A stretch of DNA of 64,000 nucleotides, taken from the NCBI RefSeq assembly GCF_039645585.1, contig NZ_CP147915.1, positions 992,001-1,056,000 on the forward strand, given 5' to 3'. The notes under the pieces were generated by a model. The model was not told the DNA's origin and did no database searches. It saw only the letters and a list, made by a program, of their open reading frames with translations. The position numbers and the translations under genes are program-made. Origin of the DNA: Sulfurimonas sp. HSL-1656. GTDB taxonomy: Bacteria; Campylobacterota; Campylobacteria; Campylobacterales; Sulfurimonadaceae. This document shows, in pieces, positions 17,695 to 25,839 of the stretch; the first letter of the stretch is position 1; each line of letters opens with the position of its first letter.

Positions 17695-18278
17695 GACTCT
17701 CCTTTGGTGATGATAATTTCTTGAATCTGTTCGGTGATCGTATCGACGTCCAGCCCGGCATCGATGACGAGGGTCGGGATGCCCAGCAGCCGGGCGGCGC
17801 GCTCCAGTTCATCCTGAATGGCCAGCAGGTACTCGGTGCCCCGGGACTCGATGGTGTCGTGGGCCTTGCCGGCAAGGCGGCGCATCAGCTCCGTCTCCTC
17901 CAGTTTCAGGATCACGGCGAAGTCGGGCAGGACTCCGCCCGTGGCGAAGCGGTTCAGGCGCAGCAGCTCGTCGGGCTCGAAGGCCTGCTTGACCATGGCG
18001 TAGGCCATCCCCGAAACGACGGAACGGTCCGAGATGATCAGTTCGGAGCGGTGCGGGAGGATGACTTCCTCGATATGCTCGCTGCGGTCGGCCAGGAAGA
18101 GCAGCATCTCCGCGCGTTCGGAGCGTACGCCCGTCTCCAGGATCAGCTCCCTGATCCGCTCCCCGGCAGCGGTGCCGCCGGGCTCCTTGGTAAAGCAGGC
18201 CTCGGGGAAAAGTGCCCGCAGGGCCTCCATCTGGGTGGACTTCCCGGCGGTGTCAATCCCCTCTAGGACAAGGTACAT
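17691..18278 (-). CDS. tmk: Thymidylate kinase
   Basis: Tmk phosphorylates dTMP to dTDP. The 195-residue protein has the P-loop LEGIDTAGKSTQMEAL at the N-terminus, the DRS motif in IISDRSVVSGMAYA, and the lid region near residues 130-150. It overlaps coaD upstream by 16 bases and hisS downstream by four, so expression is tightly coupled with both. Confidence 0.95.
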   Translation of the reverse strand: MYLVLEGIDTAGKSTQMEALRALFPEACFTKEPGGTAAGERIRELILETGVRSERAEMLLFLADRSEHIEEVILPHRSELIISDRSVVSGMAYAMVKQAFEPDELLRLNRFATGGVLPDFAVILKLEETELMRRLAGKAHDTIESRGTEYLLAIQDELERAARLLGIPTLVIDAGLDVDTITEQIQEIIITKGES

Positions 18279-18754
18279 GAGTCCATCCCCCGGATGATGG
18301 CTTCGACCTCCGCGGGCAGCAGGTGCTCCGTCTTGCCGTTGAAGGTGAGCAGGTTGCGCACGATGGAAGAGCTGACGAAGGCGTTGCGCAGGCTCGGCAT
18401 CAGGTAGACCGTTTCGACGTTCGCGTCAAGCGAATGGTTCAGGTAGCCCAGCTGCAATTCGTATTCGAAATCGCTCACGGCACGCAGGCCGCGGATGAGG
18501 ATGTCGGCACCGTATTCGCGGGCCAGGTCGATGGTGAGGTTGTCAAAACCGATCACCTCCACGTGCTGCAGCCCTCCTACGGCGGCATTGGCCATGCTGA
18601 CGCGCTCGTCGAGGGTAAACATCGGCTTTTTGGTGTGCGACTCGGCCACGGCGACGATGACCCGGTCGAAAAGTTTGAGCGCCCGTGCGATGATGTCGTA
18701 GTGCCCGTTGGTGATGGGGTCGAAGGTCCCCGGATAGAGTGCTGTTTTAATCAT
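18263..18754 (-). CDS. coaD: Phosphopantetheine adenylyltransferase
   Basis: CoaD makes dephospho-CoA from phosphopantetheine and ATP. Starting at ATG 18754 it has 163 residues with the nucleotidyltransferase motif GTFDPITNGHYDII and the C-terminal SSSIVRNLL signature. The start is set by a GGGGGAG ribosome-binding site; a frame beginning at 18787 would add residues from inside ubiX. It overlaps ubiX by eight bases and tmk by 16. Confidence 0.95.
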   Translation of the reverse strand: MIKTALYPGTFDPITNGHYDIIARALKLFDRVIVAVAESHTKKPMFTLDERVSMANAAVGGLQHVEVIGFDNLTIDLAREYGADILIRGLRAVSDFEYELQLGYLNHSLDANVETVYLMPSLRNAFVSSSIVRNLLTFNGKTEHLLPAEVEAIIRGMDSCTLS

Positions 18755-19274
18755 CGCTCCCCCAGCGCTTGTAAAGATTGTTCTCAATCCCGATCAGGTC
18801 GAACCATTTGCCGATCATGAAATCTTCCATGGCATCGAGGCTCTCCTGCTGCGAATAATACGCCAGGACCGGCGGGGCGATAAAGACGCCCAGGGTGGCC
18901 AGTTTGTGCATGTTCTCCAGGGCAATGGCCGAGAAGGGCATCTCCCGCGGGGCGAGCAGCAGGGTCTTGTGCTCTTTGATCATGACCGCAGCCGCCCGCG
19001 TGGTGAGGTTGTCCGCAATGCCGACGGCCACCTTGGCCAGGGTGTTCATGCTGCAGGGGATGATCATCATCGCGTCCGCGCCGAAGGAGCCGGAGGCCAG
19101 CGGCGCGGCGATGTCATCCGCATCGTGGAGCGTGACATCCTGCTCGTGGCGGAACACCGTTCTGGCGTTTTCGGAGACGATAAGGTGCTTCTGGACATGG
19201 TCCGGAAGGGCACGGAGGGTTTTGAGTCCCAGGGAGGCCCCGCTTGCACCGCTGATGGCTATGATGATCTTCAT
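18747..19274 (-). CDS. ubiX: Flavin prenyltransferase UbiX
   Basis: UbiX makes the prenylated FMN cofactor used by UbiD-type decarboxylases. The 175-residue flavoprotein starts MKIIIAISGASGASLGLK (the FMN-binding loop) and shows the family motifs IPCSMNTLAKVAVGIADNL and LLAPREMPFSAIALENM. In a menaquinone organism without ubiquinone the likely partner is a UbiD homologue in the futalosine pathway or aromatic metabolism; that is inference. It is the first gene of the ubiX-coaD-tmk-hisS-speA-cysE-vanZ operon. Confidence 0.94.
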   Translation of the reverse strand: MKIIIAISGASGASLGLKTLRALPDHVQKHLIVSENARTVFRHEQDVTLHDADDIAAPLASGSFGADAMMIIPCSMNTLAKVAVGIADNLTTRAAAVMIKEHKTLLLAPREMPFSAIALENMHKLATLGVFIAPPVLAYYSQQESLDAMEDFMIGKWFDLIGIENNLYKRWGSDD

Positions 19275-19574
19275 GCACGCTCGCAAATTAAAATGGGTGC
19301 TATTTTACCACGTGGGGACTTAGGTTGCATAGGGTGCCGGAAATATGGGGAAGAAAGAGGGAAGAAGGACCGAAGTCTCCTTCCGTCTCTGAACGAAACT
19401 TGAACATGCGGACCGGCGCGGTCCGCAACGTGGTTGAAACCAAGGTAAAACATTTACCCTGCCTCCACTCTAGCAGAGCAAACTTGGTGTTATCCTTAAA
19501 GTGCCCGCAATACAGGGGCAGAAAGGCGAAAGTGCTCCGCAGCGTTGCGATAACGTTTGTTAGCGAAGCGGCGC
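19275..19574. other. 300-base gap with inverted repeats upstream of ubiX
   Basis: No gene is assigned. A strong palindrome GCGGACC-GGCGC-GGTCCGC lies at 19408-19426. Weaker matched pairs (ACCAAG with CTTGGT, GTTATC with GATAAC) lie farther right. On the minus strand a 60-codon frame, 19453 to 19271, has a GGAGG site eight bases upstream and ends in an ATGA overlap with ubiX, but uses codons rare in the neighbours (AGA, AGG, ATA, TTA). A structured leader RNA, a small coupled ORF, or neither are all possible. Confidence 0.3.
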
Positions 19575-19991
19575 CTACTTCTCTTTGGCGATCAGGTCGT
19601 GGTACTGCTTGATGACGGTTTTGAGCTTGTCGCGGTCCGGCATCTTGCGCGAAGCGATGTAACCGATGATATTGCCCGCCTCATCTTTTTTCGGCACGAT
19701 CGTTACGACGACCCAGTAGTACTTTCCGTCTTTGCGGAGGTTTTTGACATACCCTTCCCAGGTCTTGCCCTCTTTGATCAGTTTCCACATCCCCTCGAAC
19801 GCCGCTTTGGGCATATCGGGATGGCGCAGAAGGCTGTGGGGCTGCCCCACGGCCTCCTCTTTGGAATAGCCTGTCATCTCTACAAATTTACGGTTGACGA
19901 AGGTGATGACTCCTTTGAGATCGGTCTCGGAGATCAGGCTTCTGCCGTCGAAAAGTACTTCTTCATCGATAGGTTTCGGTCGTTTGATCAT
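19575..19991 (-). CDS. PAS-domain protein (Aer-type N-terminal fold)
   Basis: A 138-residue protein consisting of one PAS domain. It shows LISETDLKGVITFVNRKFVE, the Aer-like segment GQPHSLLRHPDMP, then the PAC-like strands KYYWVVVTIVP and IIGYIASRK. There is no output domain, so it either signals by protein contact or is a stand-alone redox/ligand sensor. The LLRHPDMP stretch is typical of FAD- or haem-binding Aer-like PAS modules. It is monocistronic. Confidence 0.87.
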   Translation of the reverse strand: MIKRPKPIDEEVLFDGRSLISETDLKGVITFVNRKFVEMTGYSKEEAVGQPHSLLRHPDMPKAAFEGMWKLIKEGKTWEGYVKNLRKDGKYYWVVVTIVPKKDEAGNIIGYIASRKMPDRDKLKTVIKQYHDLIAKEK

Positions 19992-20054
19992 ATAGTGTCT
20001 CTTTTGAATGATGGCGCAGTCCGTCCATCAGTTTTTCACATTATAGCGTGCTCT

Positions 20055-20924
20055 TTATTTGAGAACCATATGCGGGAAATAAAGTTGCAGCATGCTCATT
20101 CCCTCCGCCCCGAGGGTACGGAAAAAACGCTCCATTTCACTCTCCGCATTCCAGACGGGCTCGGTGACGCCGGTGCGGTTTTCGAGCAGCCGCTGCGCAT
20201 CATATTCGACGCCGACGCTGTCAATGAGACCGACGGCCTCGGCCTGTCGTGCCGTGAAGATGTGGGCATCGGCGAATTCGGCGCTTTTGGCGGGGTCCAG
20301 GCCGCGCGCTTCGGCGACATCACGGACGAACATCGCATAGGTGTCCTGGATGACTTTGTCGATTTCGGCCCGCTCGTAGGGCGTCCACCGGCGGTCCGGC
20401 GTGCCGGCCTGCTTGTACTTGCCCGCTTTGACGACCTGGGTCCCGATGCCGATCTTCTCCATCAGCCCCTCCAGGTTTGCACCCTGCATGATTACACCGA
20501 TGGAACCGACCATGGCGCCGGGATTGGCGATGATCTCGTCCGCCCAGATCGAGGCGTAGTAGCTGCCGCTGGCGAGAACGCCCTTGGCGTAGACGACAAC
20601 GGGCTTGGCGTCATGCAGGCGCTTGAGCGCATAAGCGACTTCGACGGAGGGTGCCACCGCACCGCCGGGGGAGTCGGCGACGAGCAGGACCCCTTTGATC
20701 TGCGGGTTGGCACAGGCTTCATCCAGTTCGCGTACGACATCGGTCGTGTCAAAGATCGGACCGTTCAGCTCGATCCGCTGGAGGTTGACCGTTTCAAACC
20801 CGTCGTCGGGCATCGGGAAAAAGATGATGAAGAGCAGCAGCAAAAACAGCAGCGCTTTGAAATGGTTCTGGATGTAGTCGATCAATGCGCCCAGGGGAGC
20901 GAACAGCGTTTTAAGAAAATGCAT
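20055..20924 (-). CDS. sppA: Signal peptide peptidase SppA, S49 family
   Basis: A membrane-anchored serine protease that degrades cleaved signal peptides. The 289-residue short form has one N-terminal membrane segment (about 20-40), the oxyanion region LLVADSPGGAVAPS, and the catalytic-site stretch KGVLASGSYYASIWADEIIA near residues 145-165. It ends two bases after the mqnX stop and is probably cotranscribed with it. Confidence 0.92.
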   Translation of the reverse strand: MHFLKTLFAPLGALIDYIQNHFKALLFLLLLFIIFFPMPDDGFETVNLQRIELNGPIFDTTDVVRELDEACANPQIKGVLLVADSPGGAVAPSVEVAYALKRLHDAKPVVVYAKGVLASGSYYASIWADEIIANPGAMVGSIGVIMQGANLEGLMEKIGIGTQVVKAGKYKQAGTPDRRWTPYERAEIDKVIQDTYAMFVRDVAEARGLDPAKSAEFADAHIFTARQAEAVGLIDSVGVEYDAQRLLENRTGVTEPVWNAESEMERFFRTLGAEGMSMLQLYFPHMVLK

Positions 20925-20926
20925 GG

Positions 20927-22144
20927 TCAGCCTTTGCGTGAGATACCGTCGATGAAGATCTGGCGGAGCGGGTAGCGCTGCAGCAGCAGGTGCAGCGGCG
21001 TATCGTCGCTGGGGGTGTGATCCAGCTCAACCCAGAGCATGTCGGCGGCCTTGCCCTCGGCGATTTCGCCGCAGTTGAGGCGCAGTGCCCTGGCCGCGTC
21101 GACGGTAACGCTGTTGAGCAGGCGGCGGGCCAGGGGAAGCAGCGGGGTCTCCGAATGCATGAAGAGTGCGATTTTCATCTCCTCGAAAAGGTCGAGGGCG
21201 TAGTTCGAACTGAGCCCGTCGGTGCCCGTCAGCCAGGGGAGTTCATGTGCTTCGAGGGCGTCAAGGTCAATGGCCCCGTTGCCGAGCAGCCGGTTGGAAA
21301 CGGGGCAGTGGATAACGGTATGACCCGCCTGTGAGAGGGCTTCGAGCTCCTGGGGCTGCGCCTGGACGACATGCGTCATCAGCGTCGGCGTATCGGCAAA
21401 GAGCTCGAGGAACCCAGCGGCGTTATTGACGGCGTACTCCTGCTTGAGCAGCTCGTGAAAGAAGGGCTTGAACTCCCCTTCGTTGCGGTCGAGCCATTCC
21501 CGTTCGGCCGGGCTTTCGAGGTAGTGGGCCGTCGTGACCAGATTCTCGTCCCGGGCGACGCGCAGGGCGCGCTTGATGAGGGCGGGATGGACGGAGTAGG
21601 GAGAGTGGATGGCGACGGCGGGGAAGAAACCGGGGCGTTCGACGGCTTTGGCGTTATCGAGGCGCTGCAGGAAGTCCGTGTACAGCGCGTCGGCCATCGC
21701 CGCCTGCGAGCCGATCACTTCGTTGAAGAAGACGACTTTCTGCGGGGCCGCGGCAGCGGCTTCGAGGTCCAGGCCGTGGGAACTGATGGCCCCGAAGGCC
21801 GTAATGCCGTTGTCAAGCATCATGGCGATGGTGCGCTCTAAACACTCCCGGCCACAGGCATTGATGAGGGTATCGCGCTCCTCGATCACGCTGTAGAGCC
21901 AGGTGAGGAAGTTACCGTATTTCAGGGTGGTTTTGTTGGCGCTGAACTCCAGGTGGACGTGGGCATTGACCAGTCCCGGCATCAGGAGCGTCGGCGTTTC
22001 CGCTTCGAGGATTTCGGCGTCCGGGAAACGCGTTTTGAGCTCATCGGCGGGCGCGACGGCGATAATGGTCTCTTCGAAGGCGACGGCGTGTTCGGTCGTG
22101 ATGCCGGTCGGTGTGAGGATTGCGGAGGGAATGAGGATCGTCAT
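20927..22144 (-). CDS. mqnX: Aminofutalosine deaminase-type hydrolase
   Basis: An amidohydrolase-superfamily enzyme of 405 residues. Metal ligands are visible in NAHVHLEFSA near residue 60, an HYLESP motif near 227, HCPVSNRLLGNG and the Asp in LTGTDGLSSN. In the futalosine menaquinone pathway MqnX deaminates aminofutalosine, and aminofutalosine hydrolases of this sequence type are usual in Campylobacterota. Related enzymes act on guanine, chlorohydrolase substrates or S-adenosylhomocysteine, so the substrate is inferred from motif layout and organism. Confidence 0.83.
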   Translation of the reverse strand: MTILIPSAILTPTGITTEHAVAFEETIIAVAPADELKTRFPDAEILEAETPTLLMPGLVNAHVHLEFSANKTTLKYGNFLTWLYSVIEERDTLINACGRECLERTIAMMLDNGITAFGAISSHGLDLEAAAAAPQKVVFFNEVIGSQAAMADALYTDFLQRLDNAKAVERPGFFPAVAIHSPYSVHPALIKRALRVARDENLVTTAHYLESPAEREWLDRNEGEFKPFFHELLKQEYAVNNAAGFLELFADTPTLMTHVVQAQPQELEALSQAGHTVIHCPVSNRLLGNGAIDLDALEAHELPWLTGTDGLSSNYALDLFEEMKIALFMHSETPLLPLARRLLNSVTVDAARALRLNCGEIAEGKAADMLWVELDHTPSDDTPLHLLLQRYPLRQIFIDGISRKG

Positions 22145-22182
22145 CGGCTGCCCCTAGAAGTACGCTTTAATATAGTCAGGCG

Positions 22183-22188
22183 TATAAT
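22183..22188 (+). promoter_or_regulatory. -10 box TATAAT for the aroQ unit
   Basis: TATAAT 35 bases upstream of the aroQ start, in the divergent gap with mqnX; AAGGAAG lies just before the ATG. Confidence 0.5.
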
Positions 22189-22223
22189 ACCCACTCGATT
22201 TTAAAACGAGATAAGGAAGATTA

Positions 22224-22703
22224 ATGAAAATTGCAGTCATTCAGGGACCGAACCTCAATATGCTCGGCGTTCGTGAACAGCAGATTTACGGGCCGATGAA
22301 ACTTGAACAGATCCACCAGCAGATGAAAGAGTTCGCAGAGCAGAACGGTGTGGAAGTCGAGTTTTTCCAGAGCAACCTCGAGGGCGAGATCGTTGACCGC
22401 ATTCAGGAGTGTTACGGCGACGCGAACGGTATCATCCTCAATGCCGCGGCCTACACCCATACTTCCATCGCGATCCGCGATGCCATCTCCGCCGTCAGCC
22501 TGCCGACGATCGAAGTGCATATCAGCAACATCGCACGCCGTGAAGAGTTCAGACAGCAGAATATGATCGCACCGGTATGTACCTCCTCCATCGTCGGCTT
22601 CGGACCGTTCGGTTACCACCTCGCGATGGTCGGCATGCTGCAGATCTTCAACGAAATCCGTGTGGCACAACAGGCGGCGCAGCAGGCGGCGCAGCAGGCC
22701 TAA
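22224..22703 (+). CDS. aroQ: Type II 3-dehydroquinate dehydratase
   Basis: AroQ dehydrates 3-dehydroquinate in the shikimate pathway. The 159-residue protein has the family motifs [19 protein letters not shown] (with the catalytic Tyr), [32 protein letters not shown] and VEVHISN-type [14 protein letters not shown]. The C-terminus is a short repetitive tail of Gln and Ala encoded by a 12-base tandem repeat (22671-22700), which lies beyond the conserved fold. Confidence 0.96.
   Translation: MKIAVIQGPNLNMLGVREQQIYGPMKLEQIHQQMKEFAEQNGVEVEFFQSNLEGEIVDRIQECYGDANGIILNAAAYTHTSIAIRDAISAVSLPTIEVHISNIARREEFRQQNMIAPVCTSSIVGFGPFGYHLAMVGMLQIFNEIRVAQQAAQQAAQQA
22671..22700 (+). repeat. 12-base tandem repeat at the end of aroQ
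   Basis: Two and a half copies of CAGGCGGCGCAG encode the QAAQ tail of AroQ. The unit is in frame, so slippage would change only the tail length. Confidence 0.8.
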
Positions 22704-22707
22704 GCCA

Positions 22708-23199
22708 ATGGTCGAGCGGCGGCTCCCCTCGGGCCTGGCCCTGATCCGTACAGGGAACTTTCCCGGGCTTTTCCCCATGCGCGGGCTGCCGCACAGGGCG
22801 GTGATCGGGATCGGCGGCAACGTGGGAGACGTCGTCAGGCGCTTCGAACGGCTGCTCGTCTCCCTTCGCCGCGACCCCTTTATCAATGTACTTTCCGCAT
22901 CGCCGCTGCTTCAGAACCCCCCGTTCGGTTATACGGAGCAGCCCGATTTTATCAACGGGGTGCTCCTCGTCGAGACGACGCTGCCGCCGCGTGCACTGAT
23001 GCGGCACCTTCTGCGTATCGAACGCCGTTTCCGGCGGGTACGCACCTTTTCCAACGCCCCGCGGACCCTGGACCTCGACATACTTTTCTATGACCGCAGA
23101 ACGCTCGATTATCCCGATCTGACCGTGCCCCATCCGCACTGGCGGGAGCGTGACAGCGTCGTCATACCGCTCTCCCTGCTGCCCGGGAGGACGCGTTGA
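22708..23199 (+). CDS. folK: 2-amino-4-hydroxy-6-hydroxymethyldihydropteridine pyrophosphokinase
   Basis: FolK activates the pterin for folate synthesis. From ATG 22708 it has 163 residues. The fold begins at AVIGIGGNVGDV near residue 32; the first 30 residues are an N-terminal extension. NPPFGYTEQPDFINGV, the substrate/ATP region RVRTFSNAPRTLDLDILFYD and VPHPHWRERDSVVIPL are the conserved motifs. It is four bases after aroQ and overlaps flhG. The order aroQ-folK-flhG recalls the conserved Campylobacterota string in which flhF separates folK from flhG. Confidence 0.94.
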   Translation: MVERRLPSGLALIRTGNFPGLFPMRGLPHRAVIGIGGNVGDVVRRFERLLVSLRRDPFINVLSASPLLQNPPFGYTEQPDFINGVLLVETTLPPRALMRHLLRIERRFRRVRTFSNAPRTLDLDILFYDRRTLDYPDLTVPHPHWRERDSVVIPLSLLPGRTR

Positions 23200-24023
23200 T
23201 GCGCCAGGCCAAGCGGACCCGCTTCATCGCCGTGACCAGCGGCAAAGGGGGCGTCGGTAAAAGTACGATCACCTCCAACCTGGCGCTGCTGCTCTCCATC
23301 AGCGGCCTGAAGGTGGCGGTCTTCGACGCCGATATCGGACTGGCGAACCTGGATGTCATGTTCAACGTGACGGCCGGGCACAATATCCTGCATGTGCTCA
23401 AGGGGGAGGCGGCGCTGCGCGACGTCGTCATCCCCGTCAGGGAGAACCTGCTGCTGATTCCCGGCGAAAGCGGGGAGGAGATCTTCCGATATTGCGATGC
23501 GGGGATGTTTGAACGGCTTATCGGCGAGACGGGCGTGCTCGACGACATCGACATCATGCTCATCGACACCGGGGCGGGCATCGGCGAACACACCCAGCTC
23601 TTTTTGCAGTCGGCCGATGACGTCATCGTCGTAACGGTCCCCGATCCCGCCGCCATTACGGATGCCTATGCCACGATCAAGGTGACGGCCCGCGGCCGCA
23701 AGGATATCAAGATGATCCTCAACCAGGTGCACAGTCCCAAAGAGGCTCACAATATCTTTGCGAAGATCAGCACGGTCGCCAAAACGCATATCGGGCCGGA
23801 CCTCCGCCTCGAACTGCTCGGGGAGATGACCCGGGATGACAAGGTCGCCTATGCCGTCAAACGGCGTTCGAGCTTTGTCCGCGAATTCCCGACCGCCCGG
23901 CCGACCCGGGAGTTGCAGGCGATTGCGCAGAACATCATGGCCGACATCGACCGCAGCGTCACGGTGCAGGCGAGCGAAAGCGGTATTGCCGGGCTCTTCA
24001 AACGCCTGCTGGAGCAGTTCTGA
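23196..24023 (+). CDS. flhG: MinD/ParA-family ATPase, FlhG type
   Basis: A 275-residue deviant Walker A ATPase. The P-loop is TSGKGGVGKSTITSNLAL; switch-like DADIGLANLDVMFNV and LIDTGAGIGEHTQLF follow, and the PDPAAITDAYATIK segment is typical of FlhG/YlxH rather than cell-division MinD. FlhG normally works with the GTPase FlhF to set flagellar number and place. Here it overlaps folK directly, so flhF is missing from its usual position, and a shortened FliM-like gene follows. It may be a survivor of a reduced flagellar cluster or have another role. Confidence 0.83.
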   Translation: MMRQAKRTRFIAVTSGKGGVGKSTITSNLALLLSISGLKVAVFDADIGLANLDVMFNVTAGHNILHVLKGEAALRDVVIPVRENLLLIPGESGEEIFRYCDAGMFERLIGETGVLDDIDIMLIDTGAGIGEHTQLFLQSADDVIVVTVPDPAAITDAYATIKVTARGRKDIKMILNQVHSPKEAHNIFAKISTVAKTHIGPDLRLELLGEMTRDDKVAYAVKRRSSFVREFPTARPTRELQAIAQNIMADIDRSVTVQASESGIAGLFKRLLEQF

Positions 24024-24571
24024 TGGCCGGAGGTGTCCTGAACCAGGCCGAGGTCGATGCGCTGATGGAGCTTTTCGGAACGGCGCCGAAGAGCACACAG
24101 CCTCCCAAACGCACCGAGAGGGCGGCACCGGAAATCAATGCACTCCGCAGCGAGCTGGAGGCAACGGCCAGGCAATGGGCAGAGGCGCTCCGGTCACTGA
24201 CGGGTGATGCGGCGACGGTGACGCTGCAGAGCATCGTCCGGCGCGGCCGTGCGACGGAGGAGTGCGGAAACGTAGTGCTGCAGTATGCGGAAGAACCCCG
24301 TTATCTGATCGTCCCCGAGCCGCTTGTCAACCTGGTCAATGAAAAGAGCCTGGGCGCGCTGGAGATCGATCCGTTTTTGGAGCATCCACTCAGTACGATC
24401 GACAGGGAACTTTTTGCATCGACGGGGATGCTTTTCTCCGGGGGCAGCCGTATGGTGCAGACCGCGCAGATCCCGGAAGGCATACACCTCCTCGAAGCAC
24501 GGTTCGACATCGCCGTCGGATCGCTGCTGCAGACGACGATGCGCATGGTGCTGCATGACGAATCTCTATGA
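24023..24571 (+). CDS. Short FliM-like protein
   Basis: A 182-residue protein beginning MAGGVLNQAEVDALMELFG, which resembles the N-terminal CheY-binding peptide of FliM (consensus around LSQDEIDALL). The middle part (about 35-140) may match the start of the FliM CheC-like domain, but the usual full length of about 330-360 and the C-terminal SpoA domain are missing. The start overlaps the flhG stop (TGATG), and flhG-(fliA)-fliM is a known order in this phylum. Similarity is by eye, so a different family remains possible. Confidence 0.5.
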   Translation: MAGGVLNQAEVDALMELFGTAPKSTQPPKRTERAAPEINALRSELEATARQWAEALRSLTGDAATVTLQSIVRRGRATEECGNVVLQYAEEPRYLIVPEPLVNLVNEKSLGALEIDPFLEHPLSTIDRELFASTGMLFSGGSRMVQTAQIPEGIHLLEARFDIAVGSLLQTTMRMVLHDESL

Positions 24572-24869
24572 GTTCACCCTCCCGGAGGAGGGCGAAGAGC
24601 GGCTGGATGTCCTGCTGCGTAATGAAGCGGTCCGGATCGAACGGATCGCCTCGAACCTGGCGCGGACGGAATGGTATGACCAGGATGAGGATGAGTGGGT
24701 CGTGCTGCTCGAGGGCAGGGCGGAGCTGGCGATCGGCGCGCGCCGTGTGACGCTACGGCGCGGCGATACGCTGCACCTGCCGGCACATTGCCGCCACCGG
24801 GTGCTCTCGACCTCGGATGACGCCCTCTGGCTGGCGGTTTTTATCAAAGATATATCAGCGGTTAGTTAG
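24555..24869 (+). CDS. Cupin-domain protein
   Basis: From ATG 24555 the product has 104 residues with a single small beta-barrel. The motif pair is visible: EWVVLLEGRAELAI with G-x-G-like turns, then LRRGDTLHLPAHCRHRVL, which supplies histidines for a metal site. The YDQDEDEWVVLL opening matches small cupins found across Proteobacteria. It overlaps the FliM-like gene by 17 bases. Ligand and role are unknown. Confidence 0.82.
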   Translation: MTNLYEFTLPEEGEERLDVLLRNEAVRIERIASNLARTEWYDQDEDEWVVLLEGRAELAIGARRVTLRRGDTLHLPAHCRHRVLSTSDDALWLAVFIKDISAVS

Positions 24870-24889
24870 GATAACCGGAAGGAACAAAG

Positions 24890-25405
24890 ATGGCAAAGAA
24901 CATTATTTTGATCGGATTCATGGGCGTCGGCAAGGGCAGTATCGCCCGCGAGATCGTCAAACAGCACCCCATGGTGGCCCTGGACACGGACGATGTGATC
25001 GAGAGTATGGAGAACCGGAAGATCAAGAAGATCTTTGAAGAGGAGGGTGAAGCATATTTCCGTGCCATTGAACAGCGGGTCGCCAATTGGCTCGAGTCGG
25101 ATGTACGGCATACGCTCATCTCAACGGGCGGCGGCTTCTTCAAGGTCAAGAACCTGCATAAAATCGGCACCATCGTCCTGCTGCACACGGATTTCGATAC
25201 GATCCACCGCCGGATACTCGCCCACCCCAATGCGGAAAAGAAGCTGAAAAAACGTCCCCTTTTCCAGGATGAGCTCCGCGCCCGTTCCCTCTACGACGAG
25301 CGGGAGAAACACTATATGAAAGCGGCCGACATCGTCATCGATGTCGCCGGCAAAAGTCCCGAGAAGATCGCCAAAGAGATCATCAAGAAGGTGATCAAAA
25401 AATGA
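24890..25405 (+). CDS. aroK: Shikimate kinase
   Basis: AroK phosphorylates shikimate. At 171 residues the length is usual. The N-terminus NIILIGFMGVGKGSIARE is the P-loop, the DTDDVIE motif binds Mg and shikimate, and STGGGFF is the third family motif. The residue after the P-loop lysine is Gly rather than the usual Ser or Thr, with Ser one place later; the other motifs are intact, so it is probably active. It overlaps the thioredoxin-like gene by four bases. Confidence 0.92.
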   Translation: MAKNIILIGFMGVGKGSIAREIVKQHPMVALDTDDVIESMENRKIKKIFEEEGEAYFRAIEQRVANWLESDVRHTLISTGGGFFKVKNLHKIGTIVLLHTDFDTIHRRILAHPNAEKKLKKRPLFQDELRARSLYDEREKHYMKAADIVIDVAGKSPEKIAKEIIKKVIKK

Positions 25406-25821
25406 AAAGGTTCTTTTTCCTGCTGGCGCTGACGGCCGCACTTTTGTCCGGAGCGGAAATCCGGTGGGAAAAGGATTTTGAAGCCGCCCTCGCCAAAGCG
25501 AAGACACTGGACAGACCGCTCTTTTTCGTCTTCTCCCGCCACAGCTGCAAATGGTGCCGCCACCTGGAGGCGACGACCTTTAAAAACGCCGAGGTGATTG
25601 AACGCCTCAACGGGAAGTTCGTCAATGTGATCGCCTATACGGACGACGGCGATAACGTTCCACGGGAGCTCTGGAGCCCCGGAACGCCGGCGCTCTGGTT
25701 CCTTGAGGGCAGCGGCGAAGTGATGTTCCCGGCAATCCCGGGGGCTGTCGGTGCCGCCGATTTTCTGAAGGCCACGGGTATTGTCCTGGAGGCATACGAA
25801 GAACGCCGTATGCAGAGGTAA
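25402..25821 (+). CDS. Periplasmic thioredoxin-fold protein
   Basis: A 139-residue protein with an N-terminal signal peptide (MKRFFFLLALTAALLSGA) and one thioredoxin fold. The redox motif is CKWC in FSRHSCKWCRHLEATT, and the cis-proline region is SPGTPALWFL. The layout matches DUF255/thioredoxin_7-like proteins that act as periplasmic disulfide reductants or chaperones. It overlaps aroK and precedes the NADH dehydrogenase by 18 bases. Confidence 0.85.
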   Translation: MKRFFFLLALTAALLSGAEIRWEKDFEAALAKAKTLDRPLFFVFSRHSCKWCRHLEATTFKNAEVIERLNGKFVNVIAYTDDGDNVPRELWSPGTPALWFLEGSGEVMFPAIPGAVGAADFLKATGIVLEAYEERRMQR

Positions 25822-25839
25822 GCATAAGAAGGATCAGTC

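Noticed and set aside
19271-19453. Calling the 60-codon frame before ubiX a gene
   Set aside because: The ribosome site and ATGA overlap are attractive, but codon use is unlike neighbouring genes and no domain or signal is visible. Left as an observation.
19400-19570. Known housekeeping RNA (tmRNA, SRP RNA, RNase P RNA or 6S) in the gap
   Set aside because: None of the conserved core sequences of tmRNA, SRP RNA or RNase P RNA are present on either strand; 6S cannot be judged by eye.
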